The notes below the pieces were generated by a model. That model saw only the letters and a program-made list of their open reading frames with translations. It ran no database searches and was not told the DNA's origin. A program made the position numbers and the translations under genes. From assembly GCA_027484055.1 (NCBI GenBank), contig JAIXQH010000010.1:62001-126000 (forward strand): a stretch of DNA of 64,000 nucleotides, read 5' to 3'. Below are positions 45,531-54,654 of the stretch, in pieces; the first letter of the stretch is position 1; each line of letters opens with the position of its first letter. Source of the stretch: Verrucomicrobiaceae bacterium (GTDB lineage Bacteria; Verrucomicrobiota; Verrucomicrobiia; Verrucomicrobiales; Akkermansiaceae).

Positions 45531-47165
45531 TTAATGACAAACCGGACAAGTATTCAGCGAGGTGAAAAAGTCGTGGCCCTTGTTGTCCACCAAGATGAAC
45601 GCCGGGAAATTCTCTACCGTGATTTTCCAAACCGCTTCCATACCAAGCTCGGGGAAGGCGATCACCTCCTGCGATCGAATGTGATCCTGAGCGAGCAGGG
45701 CTGCAGGACCACCCGCCGATCCTAGGTAAAATCCGCCGTTTTTCTGGCACGCATCGGTCACCTGCTGGGATCGATTTCCCTTTGCCAGCATCACCATCGA
45801 GCCGCCGTGGGATTGGAAAAGGTCGACATACCCGTCCATCCGCCCCGCCGTGGTAGGGCCGAAGGAGCCGGATGGTAGACCGGCTGGCGTCTTGGCTGGG
45901 CCCGCGTAATAGACTGGGTATTTTTTGAAATAGTCGGGAAGCTCGCCGGTCTCATCCAGCATTTCCTTCAGCTTGGCGTGGGCGATGTCTCTGGCCACGA
46001 TGATCGTTCCCGTGAGTGCCAGCGCCGTCGTCACTGGGTACTTGGCCAGCGTCTTGAGCGTCTCTTCCATGCCGAGATCGAGGTCGATTGGGACTCCCTT
46101 GAATTTCCAATCCCGGTATTTTTCCGGAATGAAGCGGCCTGGATTTTTTTCGAGTTTTTCGATGAAGAGCCCATCCTTGGTGATTTTTGCCTTCGCCTGG
46201 CGATCCGCAGAGCAGGAAACGCCGATCCCCACCGGACACGAGGCTCCATGACGCGGCAGCCGTATCACCCGCACGTCCAGCGCGAAATACTTGCCGCCAA
46301 ATTGCGCACCGATCCCCACATCGTGCGCGATGGCGAGCAGCTCTTTCTCCAACTCGATGTCACGAAAGGCCCTTCCATGCTCATTTCCAGAACTCGGCAA
46401 CTCGTCATAATACCGAGTCGAAGCCATTTTCACCGTCTTCAGGCAGTTTTCCGCAGAAGTGCCGCCGATGACGAACGCGAGATGATACGGTGGGCAAGCG
46501 GCAGTGCCTAGTGACGCCATTTTTTCCCGGCAGAACTCTTTGAGCCGCTTCGGATTGAGCAGCGCTTTGGTCTCCTGGTAGAGAAATGTTTTATTCGCCG
46601 AGCCTCCGCCCTTGCTGACGAATAGGAATTTATACGCATCACCCTCCGTGGCGTAGAGATCGATCTGAGCGGGTAAATTGGTCTTCGTATTGACCTCGTC
46701 GTACATGGTTAGCGGGGCCGTTTGCGAGTAGCGCAGGTTTTCCTTGGTGTAGGTATCATAAATCCCCTTTGAGAGAAATTCCTCGTCGCAGCCGCCCGTC
46801 CACACCTGTTGGCCTTTTTTGCCAATGATCGTCGCCGTCCCCGTGTCTTGGCAAAAGGGCAGGATCCCGTGAGCGGCGATCTCGGCATTTTTCAATAACA
46901 TCAGCGCCACCATCCGGTCATTTTCAGACGCTTCTGGATCGTCGAGAATCGCCGCCACCTGTGCGAGGTGCGAGGCGCGCAGCGTGAAATTGATGCTCTT
47001 AATCGCCTCCGCCGCGAGCAGTGTCAGCGCTTCAGGGGCGATTTTTAGAATGGATTTCCCCTCAAACTCCGCCACCGAGACATGCTCGCGGGTGAGGAGC
47101 TCATACTCCGTGGAATCGGGACCGAGCGGGAAGGGGTCTTGGTAGAAAAAGGGCTTGTCGGACAT
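45531..47165 (-). CDS. fumA: Fumarate hydratase, class I ([4Fe-4S])
   Basis: A 544-residue class I fumarase, close to the length of E. coli FumA/FumB, with alpha and beta parts in one chain. Cluster-ligand regions are seen at [13 protein letters not shown] and [13 protein letters not shown], plus a cysteine in GTAACPPYH. The beta part has [20 protein letters not shown] and ends with DKGHDFF-like [14 protein letters not shown]. It interconverts fumarate and malate and is oxygen-labile. The start at [17 protein letters not shown] is preferred to an ATG four codons upstream. Divergent from gpmI. Confidence 0.93.
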   Translation of the reverse strand: MSDKPFFYQDPFPLGPDSTEYELLTREHVSVAEFEGKSILKIAPEALTLLAAEAIKSINFTLRASHLAQVAAILDDPEASENDRMVALMLLKNAEIAAHGILPFCQDTGTATIIGKKGQQVWTGGCDEEFLSKGIYDTYTKENLRYSQTAPLTMYDEVNTKTNLPAQIDLYATEGDAYKFLFVSKGGGSANKTFLYQETKALLNPKRLKEFCREKMASLGTAACPPYHLAFVIGGTSAENCLKTVKMASTRYYDELPSSGNEHGRAFRDIELEKELLAIAHDVGIGAQFGGKYFALDVRVIRLPRHGASCPVGIGVSCSADRQAKAKITKDGLFIEKLEKNPGRFIPEKYRDWKFKGVPIDLDLGMEETLKTLAKYPVTTALALTGTIIVARDIAHAKLKEMLDETGELPDYFKKYPVYYAGPAKTPAGLPSGSFGPTTAGRMDGYVDLFQSHGGSMVMLAKGNRSQQVTDACQKNGGFYLGSAGGPAALLAQDHIRSQEVIAFPELGMEAVWKITVENFPAFILVDNKGHDFFTSLNTCPVCH

Positions 47166-47274
47166 GGCGGCGGGCATTTCTACGTCTCGTAAGCGGCAGG
47201 TGCAAATCGTTTCAGCGTCATCACACCTTTCAAGGCTTGTCGCGGCCCTGGAATGACTCTATTCCCCGCGCAAC

Positions 47275-48813
47275 ATGGACAAGAAACCAGTAGTGCTGAT
47301 CATTCGTGACGGTTGGGGCGTGAATCCCGGGGGAAAAGAAACGGCAATCAAAGATGGCAACGCCACCCTCCTCGCGAAAACCCCATTCCACGAACAACTC
47401 TTCAAATCTTACCCCAAGGGCTTCCTCAGCGCCTCGGGCCTCGATGTCGGGCTGCCTCCCGGCCAAATGGGTAACTCCGAAGTCGGCCACCTCAATCTCG
47501 GGGCCGGTCGCGTCGTTTACCAAGACCTCACTCGCATCAATCAATCCATCGCCCAAGGCACCCTCGCGTCGAATCCCATCTTCGTCGAAGCTCTCGAAAA
47601 GGCGAAAAACTCCCGCCTCCACTTCATCGGCCTCGTCTCAGACGGCGGCGTCCACAGCCACCAGGACCAGCTCATCGCCATGGTGAAAATGGCCAGTCAA
47701 GCCGGCGTCCACGACATTTTCATCCACGCTATTACCGATGGCCGCGACACCTCACCCACCGGAGGCGCAGCCTTCGTTGCTAAAGTCGAGGACGAGGCCG
47801 CCAAATGTGGTGCCCACATCGCCACCGTCATCGGTCGCTACTTCGCCATGGACCGCGACAAACGCTGGGACCGCGTGAAACTCGCTTGGGACGCCATCGT
47901 CCTCGGCAAAGGCGAACCCCGCCAAGTCCTCGCCAGTGAAGCCATCGCGGATTACTACCGCCTAGACAAATCCGACGAATTCATGCCGGCCATGGTCTTC
48001 ACCGAGCCAGACACTCAGCGCGTCCGAGATGGCGATGTCGTGCTCTTCTTCAATTTCCGCTCAGACCGCGCCCGCGAGTTGTCAGACGCCTTTCTCGATC
48101 CCGCCTTCGACGGTTTCGACCGAACCGTCACTCCGCAGGTCCACTTCGTCACCCTCACCCAGTATGACGAAACGTATCCCTGCCCGGAAATTTTTCCGCC
48201 CAGCAAGCTCGATATGGTCCTCGGCGAAACCGTCGCCGCTGCCGGAAAAACCCAGCTCCGCATCGCCGAGACCGAGAAATACCCACACGTCACCTATTTC
48301 TTCAACGGTGGCGAAGAGGTCGCCTACACCGGCGAAGATCGCGTCATCATTCCCTCGCCCAAAGACGTCGCCACCTACGACTTCAAGCCGGAAATGAGCG
48401 CCCAGCAGGTCACCGACACCGTCGTCGCCAAGCTTAAGGACTACGACCTCGTCATCCTCAACTTCGCCAATCCCGACATGGTCGGCCACACCGGCGTCGT
48501 CGAAGCTGCGGTCAAAGCCTGCGAAGTCATCGACGCCGGCGTTAAAGCCGTCGTCCAAGAAACCCTCCGCCTCGGCGGCAAGCTCCTCATCACCGCCGAC
48601 CACGGAAATTGTGAATACATGCGGAATCCCGACGGTTCGCCCAACACTGCCCACACCACCAATCTCGTCCACTGCTTCTACGTCGCCGCAGATGCCGCCG
48701 ACTACAGCGTGCGCGATGGGATCCTCGCCGATGTCGCCCCCACGCTTCTCGAAATGATGGGCCTCACCCAGCCGCCGCAAATGACCGGCACCAGCCTTCT
48801 TCTACATTCCTAA
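47275..48813 (+). CDS. gpmI: 2,3-bisphosphoglycerate-independent phosphoglycerate mutase
   Basis: A 512-residue Mn-dependent mutase of glycolysis. Motifs: IRDGWGVNP (first metal ligands), MGNSEVGHLNLGAGRVVYQD with the phosphoserine, TDGRDTSPTGG, and ITADHGNCE near the C-terminus. First of three close plus-strand genes (six bases to yjdM). This stretch to 50375 uses C-ending codons almost exclusively. Confidence 0.97.
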   Translation: MDKKPVVLIIRDGWGVNPGGKETAIKDGNATLLAKTPFHEQLFKSYPKGFLSASGLDVGLPPGQMGNSEVGHLNLGAGRVVYQDLTRINQSIAQGTLASNPIFVEALEKAKNSRLHFIGLVSDGGVHSHQDQLIAMVKMASQAGVHDIFIHAITDGRDTSPTGGAAFVAKVEDEAAKCGAHIATVIGRYFAMDRDKRWDRVKLAWDAIVLGKGEPRQVLASEAIADYYRLDKSDEFMPAMVFTEPDTQRVRDGDVVLFFNFRSDRARELSDAFLDPAFDGFDRTVTPQVHFVTLTQYDETYPCPEIFPPSKLDMVLGETVAAAGKTQLRIAETEKYPHVTYFFNGGEEVAYTGEDRVIIPSPKDVATYDFKPEMSAQQVTDTVVAKLKDYDLVILNFANPDMVGHTGVVEAAVKACEVIDAGVKAVVQETLRLGGKLLITADHGNCEYMRNPDGSPNTAHTTNLVHCFYVAADAADYSVRDGILADVAPTLLEMMGLTQPPQMTGTSLLLHS

Positions 48814-48819
48814 TTTTTC

Positions 48820-49155
48820 ATGCCCCACTCCACCTGCCCGCTGTGCGAACAGCCTGACATCCTCACGCACGCCGCCCACCACGAATGTCTCACCTGCGGC
48901 CACGAATGGCCCACCGCTGAGGCACCCGACGCCGCTCCCGCCGAGCGCATCGTGAAAGACGCCTATGGCAACGTGCTCGCCACCGGCGACATCGTCGCCA
49001 TGATTAAAGACCTCAAGCTCAAGGGCTCCTCAGACGTCCTCAAGGTCGGCACCAAGTCCAAGCCCATCCGCCTTGTGGACGGCGACCACGAGATCGATTG
49101 TAAAATGGACGGCATCTCCATCGCCCTAAAAGCCTGCTTTGTGAAAAAAATCTAG
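48820..49155 (+). CDS. yjdM: YjdM/PhnA-family zinc-ribbon protein
   Basis: A 111-residue protein. The N-terminal zinc ribbon has STCPLCEQPD and HECLTCGHEW, followed by the PhnA domain with VKDAYGNVLATGDIVAMIKD, GSSDVLKVGTKSKPIRLV and HEIDCKMDGI. Despite the old name, the family has no shown role in phosphonate use. Six bases after gpmI and 35 before the rRNA methyltransferase gene. Confidence 0.93.
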   Translation: MPHSTCPLCEQPDILTHAAHHECLTCGHEWPTAEAPDAAPAERIVKDAYGNVLATGDIVAMIKDLKLKGSSDVLKVGTKSKPIRLVDGDHEIDCKMDGISIALKACFVKKI

Positions 49156-49190
49156 CCCAGTACCCCGCTTTTAGCACAGGCTGCGCGTTC

Positions 49191-50375
49191 ATGAAAATGC
49201 ACCGCATCCTCGCCGAGGCCGCCTCCACCATCGCCAAGTCCGTCTTCCGCGAGCACAAGGTCCTCGATCACGAACTCGCCATCGCCTTCGAGGAGAACCC
49301 GAAATGGGGCAAGCGCGACCGCAGCTTCATCGCCGAGACCGTCTTCGAAGTCGCCCGCTGGCGCCGTGCCCTCAGCTTCCTCGTCGATAGCGAGGAAACC
49401 ACCGCCCTTTGCGCCGCCCAGTGGGTCCGCATGGGCTACGACCTCCCCGAATGGTGGTCCTACAACGGTAAATCTGCCGAGGAAATGAAAGCCCGCGAAG
49501 CCGAGCTCGCCGCCCAACCCCGCGCCGTCCGCGAGTCCATCCCCGACTGGCTCGACGCCGTCGGTGCCGCCGAACTCGGCGAGTCCTGGGACGCCGAACT
49601 CGCCGCTCTCAACCAGCGTGCCTCTGTCTTCCTCCGCGTCAACACCCTTCGCAGCACCCGCCCCGATGTCATCGCCTGGCTCGCCAGCTTCCACATCACC
49701 GCCACCGAAGTCCCCGGCCTCCCGGACGCCCTCGTTCTCGCCCCCGGCAAATCCCTTCCCAAGTCCCTCCGCCTCGACGGTCGTGTGGAAATCCAAGACG
49801 CCGGCTCCCAGCAAATCGCCCCCCTCGTCGATCCCCAACCCGGCGAGCGCATCATCGACGCCTGCTCCGGTGCTGGCGGAAAATCCCTCCACCTCGCCGC
49901 CCTCATGAAAGGCGACGGCCGCGTCTTCGGCATGGACATCGACTCGAAAAAACTCGTGGAACTCGACCGCCGCGCCCGCCGTGCCAACGCCCACAAATGC
50001 GTCAAGTCCAAGGAAATCACCAAGACCACCACCACCGACTTCGCGGAAGTTGCCGATCGCCTCCTCATCGACGTCCCCTGTTCCGGTCTCGGCACCCTCA
50101 AGCGCCAGCCCGACCTCAAGTGGAGGCTCAAGCCCGCCGCCATCGACCGCCTCCGCGGCATCCAGTCCGATCTTCTCGAAAACTACACCGCCATGCTCAA
50201 GCCCGGTGGCCGCCTCGTTTACGCCACCTGCTCCATCCTCCCCTCCGAGAATCGCGCCGCCATCGACAAGCTCCTCGCCCAAGGCGGCTTCACCCTCCTC
50301 GAAGAACACCCCGTCTCCCCAGCCGCCACCGGCTTCGACGGCTTCTACGCCGCCGCCCTCCTCAAAAATCCCTGA
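49191..50375 (+). CDS. RsmB/NOP-family RNA (cytosine-5) methyltransferase
   Basis: A 394-residue SAM-dependent methyltransferase. An N-terminal NusB-like helical region (1-130) precedes the catalytic domain: motif I DACSGAGGKSLHLAALM, the DMDIDS-like FGMDIDSKKL, motif IV DVPCSGLGTLKRQPDLKW and motif VI RLVYATCSILPSEN. The two cysteines of m5C methyltransferases are both present. Likely modifies 16S rRNA. It borders the accessory island: a 21-bp tandem array starts 31 bases past its stop. Confidence 0.9.
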   Translation: MKMHRILAEAASTIAKSVFREHKVLDHELAIAFEENPKWGKRDRSFIAETVFEVARWRRALSFLVDSEETTALCAAQWVRMGYDLPEWWSYNGKSAEEMKAREAELAAQPRAVRESIPDWLDAVGAAELGESWDAELAALNQRASVFLRVNTLRSTRPDVIAWLASFHITATEVPGLPDALVLAPGKSLPKSLRLDGRVEIQDAGSQQIAPLVDPQPGERIIDACSGAGGKSLHLAALMKGDGRVFGMDIDSKKLVELDRRARRANAHKCVKSKEITKTTTTDFAEVADRLLIDVPCSGLGTLKRQPDLKWRLKPAAIDRLRGIQSDLLENYTAMLKPGGRLVYATCSILPSENRAAIDKLLAQGGFTLLEEHPVSPAATGFDGFYAAALLKNP

Positions 50376-50405
50376 CCTATGGAGAAGGGGATTTCATCCC
50401 CTCGC

Positions 50406-50636
50406 TTCCCAAACGCCGTCCCACAAAAACCCAGCAGCGTTCGCCAAAAACCCGGCTCCGTCCCTTCGAAACCCGGAGGCGGCAGCCAGAAACCCGGTGT
50501 CGGCCCATCCAAACCCGGAGGCGTTAACAAAAAAACCGGCGTCGGTTGTCAATTCCCAGACGACGGCAATCCATTCCCAAGAGGCGGCAATTGATTCCCA
50601 GACGACGGCAACGAATTCCCAGGCGGCATCCCTCAC
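50406..50636. repeat. 21-bp degenerate minisatellite, 11 units (left island edge)
   Basis: Eleven 21-base units start at 50406 and every 21 bases after it. Units look like AAACCCGGAGGCGGCAGCCAG or TTCCCAGACGACGGCAATCCA, with a conserved CCCnGnnGnCG core and variable second half. Being a multiple of three, the array reads as heptapeptides in several frames (for example SKPGGGS-QKPGVGP), but no frame looks like a real gene. A related 21-bp array lies at 61746-61976. Bases 50637-50681 show no gene. Confidence 0.85.
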
Positions 50637-50681
50637 TAAACAACTTCCGTCCGTGAGTTTTTAGATGCCGGTCCACCATAA

Positions 50682-50709
50682 GGAGCGGCGACACTCCTGT
50701 CGCCATTCC
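50682..50709. repeat. REP-like palindrome
   Basis: A 7-bp perfect stem GGCGACA/TGTCGCC with a four-base loop, extended by partial pairing of the flanks GGAG/TTCC. It resembles repetitive extragenic palindromes; no T run follows, so it is unlikely to be a terminator. Confidence 0.5.
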
Positions 50710-50734
50710 AAGCCCGCACCCCCCCCCTCCGCCC

Positions 50735-50763
50735 TTGACAGTATATCCTTTAAAGTGGATACA
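50735..50763 (+). promoter_or_regulatory. vapBC promoter with overlapping dyad
   Basis: TTGACA (50735-50740), a 17-base spacer, then GATACA (50758-50763) fit a sigma-70 promoter 8 bases before the vapB start. Across the spacer GTATATCC and GTGGATAC form an imperfect dyad, a likely VapB(C) autorepression site. Confidence 0.6.
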
Positions 50764-50771
50764 AGAGCGCG

Positions 50772-50993
50772 ATGAAAACCAAGATTTTCAAAAGCGGCAA
50801 TTCCCTCGCCGTCAGGCTACCAAAAGCATTGGAACTCAGTTGCGGCCCAGTCTCCATCCACCGTGAGGGAAGCAGAATCATCATCGAGGAAGTGACGGAA
50901 AACGGCTGGCCCGCTGGATTTTTTGAAAGCATCCGCATCACCCGCAAGGACTTCGCCCGTGAGAAACCCAACTATCAGGAAAAACTGCTGTGA
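50772..50993 (+). CDS. vapB: VapB-type antitoxin (SpoVT/AbrB-like DNA-binding)
   Basis: A 73-residue antitoxin. The N-terminal swapped-hairpin DNA-binding fold is clear (MKTKIFKSGNSLAVRLPKAL, GSRIIIEEV), and the C-terminal tail (FARE KPNYQEKLL) would wrap the toxin. Its stop overlaps vapC by four bases. A good promoter with a dyad lies immediately upstream, so autoregulation is expected. Confidence 0.9.
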   Translation: MKTKIFKSGNSLAVRLPKALELSCGPVSIHREGSRIIIEEVTENGWPAGFFESIRITRKDFAREKPNYQEKLL

Positions 50994-51391
50994 AGAGGAT
51001 ACTCGATACCAATGTCTGCATCGATGTCCTGCGAGGCCGTACAAAAGTCGTAGATCGACTCGCCGCGTGTCGCCCGAAAGACTGCTTCATATCAGTCATC
51101 ACCGAGTTTGAGTTATTCCAAGGCGCGGATCGCGCCCCAGAAGCACATCGCGCGGAAGAACACGCTAAAGTCACTCGCTTCGTCGCATCCTTGCAGATTC
51201 TGCCCTTTGATTCCGCCTGCGCCCGCATCGCAGCCGGCCTCAACGCCGGACGACTCAATCAAGGAACCCCCATCAGCATCACCGATGTCTTCATCGCCGC
51301 CAGCGGCCTGTTCTATCAAAGGACCGTCGTCACGAACAACACCAAAGACTTCCGCCGCTTTGAGGGTCTCATGCTTGAAGACTGGCGCTAG
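50990..51391 (+). CDS. vapC: VapC-type PIN-domain ribonuclease toxin
   Basis: A 133-residue PIN domain. Acidic residues expected for Mg-dependent RNase activity are present: ILDTNVCIDVL (first Asp), VITEFELFQG (Glu), ISITDVFIAASGLF (Asp) and VVTNNTKDFRRF. Most VapC toxins cut initiator tRNA or rRNA. Translation is coupled to vapB. Looks intact. Bases 51392-51626 downstream have no gene. Confidence 0.92.
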   Translation: MKRILDTNVCIDVLRGRTKVVDRLAACRPKDCFISVITEFELFQGADRAPEAHRAEEHAKVTRFVASLQILPFDSACARIAAGLNAGRLNQGTPISITDVFIAASGLFYQRTVVTNNTKDFRRFEGLMLEDWR

Positions 51392-51626
51392 TTCGAGAAC
51401 CCCCAAATATATTCCAAGTTTGTTCCTATTGCCATTTCCCATGGTGGCATCAAATACCGAATCGCCACCGCCCACCTCGTCGATTCCCGACCCCGACTCA
51501 TTACTCTGCAATTTCCGCAGCAGAAAAAACCACTCTCCCGCTATCCATTCGCTTTTCTCCAATTTTATCGCTTGATTGCACCCGCCACTATTTACCCACT
51601 TTCCATTAGCGCCATTCTTGATTGAT

Positions 51627-53258
51627 ATGCTAGAACCTCCAAAAAAAGCTCCGCACCGAAATGCCCGGTGGGAAACCACAGCGCTCGGGTTGTGCTGCCT
51701 GACTTTGATCGGACTGCTGACCTTGCTTGTGGTGGCATCTGCACCCGACGGATCGTCGCAGCCCCCACCAGCTGCTCCGGCCTCCCCGGTAGGTGAAAAC
51801 ACTCTTCTCGCACAAGCACCTCCATCGGTGCCCACCAAGTCGCTACCCATGGCAACGCGTTCCAGCGCATCCCTAACGACGGTTATGAGTCGTGCCATAT
51901 TTCTCGACGGGTCGGACCTTGCCAATGCACGAGCCGGTGACTCCATGCACCTTAGGCTGACGGATGGAAGTCGCCTTGCATGGAAGGTCCGGTCAAATGA
52001 ATCCTATTCCGAGGACGGCAACAACCGCGTGCTGGTCGGTGAAACCCAAACTGGTGGTAGCTTGGGCCGAGTTATCCTCAGTCAACGCGGGGATATCCTT
52101 TACGCCAGCGTCATCGGCGCTAAAGAAGGCAATTTTCAAATGCTCAGCGATGCCACCGGGGCGATACAGGTCACGCGAGTTGTCGATGCCGAGGTGCTCG
52201 ATTGCGGCGTTGATACCGTCGCCTACAACGATCACGACGCGCTCGCCACCGCTCACGATTTGTCGAATCAAGCGACTCCGGCGTTCGCTGATTTCGATGG
52301 TGTAACAAGCACCACCGTCCAAGACATCGTAATTTTTTTCAACGACGAAGCGCGTGTGGCACTCGGAGGGCGATCCGGCACGGTGACCGACGATGCCGCA
52401 ATCCGCGCCAAGATCCAAGCCGCTGTCGTAGCCGCCAACACGGCCTACTTCGATTCGAATATTCCCCTTCAATTGAGGGCGTTGCACGTCGAACGCGTCA
52501 CCTATCCGTATCCTGTATCAGAGGACTTCAGCCGTGCGCTCAGCGAGGTTTCGACTGTGGGCGATGGTATTATCGATCAAATTCACAGCATCCGTCAGCG
52601 CTACGGAGCCGACTTCGTTTCTCTCTGGTTGGCTAACTCGGTAACCGGCGGATTAGCTAACGTCCTCACGGGTAGCACTCCCCAAAGAGCATTTAGCGTC
52701 GTGAGGGCGCAAAATACCATTGATACGTTTGTGCACGAACTCGGTCACAATCAAGGTTGCCGTCACCTGCGCACAAGCTACAGCAGCACCCCGTCGTCGT
52801 GGTTTTCTGATTCGTTTGCCCATCGTTTCACCGCTTCTGGGGCCAACTATGTCACCGTCATGGCATCCACTGGAGATGCTTCTTCATCGAATGCCACTCG
52901 CCTTCTCCGTTTTTCAGCACCCGAAATCAACTACCTAGGCGTGTCCACAGGCGTGACGGGCTCGGCCAATACCGCAGCAACCTTGCGTGCCAATCGGAAC
53001 ATAATCGCTGCGTTCCAAACCTCATTTCCGGGGCAAGCCGTAATTGAATCCACCAGCACCCCCAGTTTGTATCGGTTTCGAATCACAAACGGATTTCCCA
53101 ATCGTCGATATCGTGTGGATACTTCTGTCAATCTTCTCTCTTGGACATCTACTGGCACATTCCTAGACACCGATAGCAACGGTGCCAGCCCACTCGGCCC
53201 TCCAATCTCGGGCTCCGGCAACCAAACATTTTTCCGTCACGCCCTCCAAGATCAATAG
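51627..53258 (+). CDS. Secreted zinc metalloprotease, M12-like
   Basis: About 543 residues. An N-terminal hydrophobic segment (~25-45) acts as signal or anchor, then a proregion-like beta domain. The catalytic domain (~210-450) has the metzincin zinc motif FVHELGHNQGCRH (HExxHxxxxxH) near residue 370 and a Met-turn candidate in VTVMAST. A C-terminal beta domain (~465-543) follows. Reprolysin-like M12 proteases act outside the cell. ATG 51627 is used instead of a TTG 51 bases earlier. No partner genes; probably cargo of the island. Confidence 0.78.
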   Translation: MLEPPKKAPHRNARWETTALGLCCLTLIGLLTLLVVASAPDGSSQPPPAAPASPVGENTLLAQAPPSVPTKSLPMATRSSASLTTVMSRAIFLDGSDLANARAGDSMHLRLTDGSRLAWKVRSNESYSEDGNNRVLVGETQTGGSLGRVILSQRGDILYASVIGAKEGNFQMLSDATGAIQVTRVVDAEVLDCGVDTVAYNDHDALATAHDLSNQATPAFADFDGVTSTTVQDIVIFFNDEARVALGGRSGTVTDDAAIRAKIQAAVVAANTAYFDSNIPLQLRALHVERVTYPYPVSEDFSRALSEVSTVGDGIIDQIHSIRQRYGADFVSLWLANSVTGGLANVLTGSTPQRAFSVVRAQNTIDTFVHELGHNQGCRHLRTSYSSTPSSWFSDSFAHRFTASGANYVTVMASTGDASSSNATRLLRFSAPEINYLGVSTGVTGSANTAATLRANRNIIAAFQTSFPGQAVIESTSTPSLYRFRITNGFPNRRYRVDTSVNLLSWTSTGTFLDTDSNGASPLGPPISGSGNQTFFRHALQDQ

Positions 53259-53296
53259 GTGCCAGATTCGTTCAACGCGTCTGAATGGATTCATGG

Positions 53297-53320
53297 TTTT
53301 TAAAAGTCAGACTTTTTATT
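53297..53320. repeat. AAAAGTC-A-GACTTTT palindrome, copy 1
   Basis: Near-palindrome TTTTAAAAGTCAGACTTTTT followed by ATT. The same string occurs at 54225-54249 and 55993-56016. Here it sits just after the metalloprotease gene. The plus-strand stretch 53328-53429 that follows reads open as GAILALILQEKLGFLNVADD and onward, and could be a gene fragment, but it lacks a start and I cannot assign it. Confidence 0.6.
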
Positions 53321-53429
53321 CATCCGGGGAGCCATCCTCGCGCTCATACTACAAGAAAAACTCGGTTTCCTCAACGTAGCGGACGACTGCTACATCAAGC
53401 ATCGCGTCGGCATTGTAGCTCTACCGCAG

Positions 53430-54071
53430 CTAGCGGGATTCATTCTTTACGGTTGCCATCACACTTGCGGAGGTGAGTTTGAAATTTGTCGAAAGTCCCA
53501 CTCCCGCGCTGCGCAAACCTTTGGCGGTCCATTTGTTGCAGGTGTTCATCGCGTGATAGCGGCCAATTCCCTCGTAAAACTGGCTGTCGCCATAAAGTCC
53601 GGTCCTTAGGCTATTCACCCTGCCCTCATGATCCCGCTGGAAGCTAGAAGCAAGAAAGCGACCCAAATTATCCATCTCCTCAACGGATAGTTTTACCTCC
53701 GACATTTCACTATGAGGGAATGATTTGGAAGGCTCATCGCGAAGAGCGACGACATGGACGACTGAACCCTTGGCCCAGAATAGCGCCTGCAAAGTAATAC
53801 CGGTGGTAATTTCATTGGCCATATAAAACCCCTTGTCGCCCCAGCCGAACTCATAGGATTTTGCCTGCAAAAATCGTTTTCTTAAAAATGGCAGGCTGCG
53901 CTCGGCCCACGGAGCCGGGATGATAAGTCCCGTATGCCAACCATGGCTCACCACATGGATTGTCAGATCGCGAACCGGATACGATTGCTTCGGCAGCGGC
54001 AGTGCATGCGGAAGGGGCGAACAAGCAGGAAGCAGGAGGCCAATAGCGAGACCAACGAGTGACGTGCGCAT
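53430..54071 (-). CDS. DUF2459 (TIGR02117-type) lipoprotein
   Basis: A 213-residue lipoprotein (signal ending in GLLLPACS). The domain shows the family pattern: HVVSHGWHTGLIIP, FGWGDKGFYMA, and NTCNKWTAKGLRSAGV with a conserved Asn-Thr-Cys-Asn that resembles a thiol-hydrolase site. Function of the family is not known to me. Lies alone on the minus strand within the island, with repeats on both sides. Confidence 0.82.
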   Translation of the reverse strand: MRTSLVGLAIGLLLPACSPLPHALPLPKQSYPVRDLTIHVVSHGWHTGLIIPAPWAERSLPFLRKRFLQAKSYEFGWGDKGFYMANEITTGITLQALFWAKGSVVHVVALRDEPSKSFPHSEMSEVKLSVEEMDNLGRFLASSFQRDHEGRVNSLRTGLYGDSQFYEGIGRYHAMNTCNKWTAKGLRSAGVGLSTNFKLTSASVMATVKNESR

Positions 54072-54224
54072 AAAGTTGTGAGGAAAGATGGGATACGGTT
54101 AAAATTTTCCTTTTGTGGGCTCTTTTTTATATCTCAAGGCAGAGGGCCCCGTCAATCCTGCCTTCCGCATCACCATCGCTTTATTGCTAGGAAATTGCTT
54201 CTGGGATGAAGGCCATTTTTAAAC

Positions 54225-54249
54225 ATTTTTAAAAGTCAGACTTTTTATT
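54225..54249. repeat. AAAAGTC-A-GACTTTT palindrome, copy 2
   Basis: Second copy of the palindromic string, about 40 bases before dispersed-repeat copy A. Confidence 0.65.
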
Positions 54250-54287
54250 ACGAGTTCAGAAAAACCATCCACCCTTTTCCCCTCCCT

Positions 54288-54519
54288 CTTCCCAATAACT
54301 TTTAACAAATAACTTCTAACTCCACCTCCTCATCCCCGCCAACGCCCTCCACAAAAATGCGCCCAAGCGTCCAGCCAGCCGCCCGGTTTTCACACTAAGA
54401 CAACTGCCCAATGTCTGTTGTTTGGGACTGGCTCCGAAATATGAATACTGAAAAAACGAGGCCAAACGTTCCGATGCGCGGACTGGTACCCCGGAGAGAC
54501 CCCGGAGATGAATCAAGCC
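54288..54519. repeat. Dispersed ~200-base repeat, copy A
   Basis: Begins CTTCCCAATAACTTTTAACA and includes GGGACTGGCTCCGAAATATG and GTTCCGATGCGCGGACTG; ends in a doubled ACCCCGGAGAG-like motif. About 150 bases match copy B (56018-56215) closely; the first ~70 bases also match copy C (56748-56820). No open reading frame, so this is a MITE/REP-like element or a recombination footprint. Confidence 0.8.
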
Positions 54520-54654
54520 GCTAATTTTCGCCATGGAGATTTGATCCTTTATAACGGGAGATCCATCAGTCGGCGGGCACGTCGTGTGCTGTGATGTTTC
54601 ATTGTCGCCGCCTGCTCACGTCGCTCTATCCGCTTCCGCTCACCTCCTGCTCTT

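Larger units (their letters stand above)
54072..54654. other. Gene-free stretch with repeats
   Basis: This 583-base stretch between a DUF2459 gene and a secreted-protein gene contains no convincing coding frame. It holds palindrome copy 2 (54225-54249) and copy A of a ~200-base dispersed repeat (54288-54519). Short open frames in it read through the repeat and are not conserved between repeat copies. Confidence 0.7.

Noticed and set aside
49152-50309. 385-codon open frame on the minus strand
   Set aside because: It is antisense to the RsmB-like gene, which has clear motifs and both catalytic cysteines. The frame is open because of C-rich third codon positions (Gly/Glu/Ala-rich translation).
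50406-50636. 21-bp repeats considered as CRISPR or iteron origin
   Set aside because: Units are contiguous with no spacers, and too degenerate for replication-protein iterons; no rep gene is near.
51113-51946. 277-codon open frame on the minus strand
   Set aside because: Covers vapC and the metalloprotease start in antisense; no motif and atypical composition.
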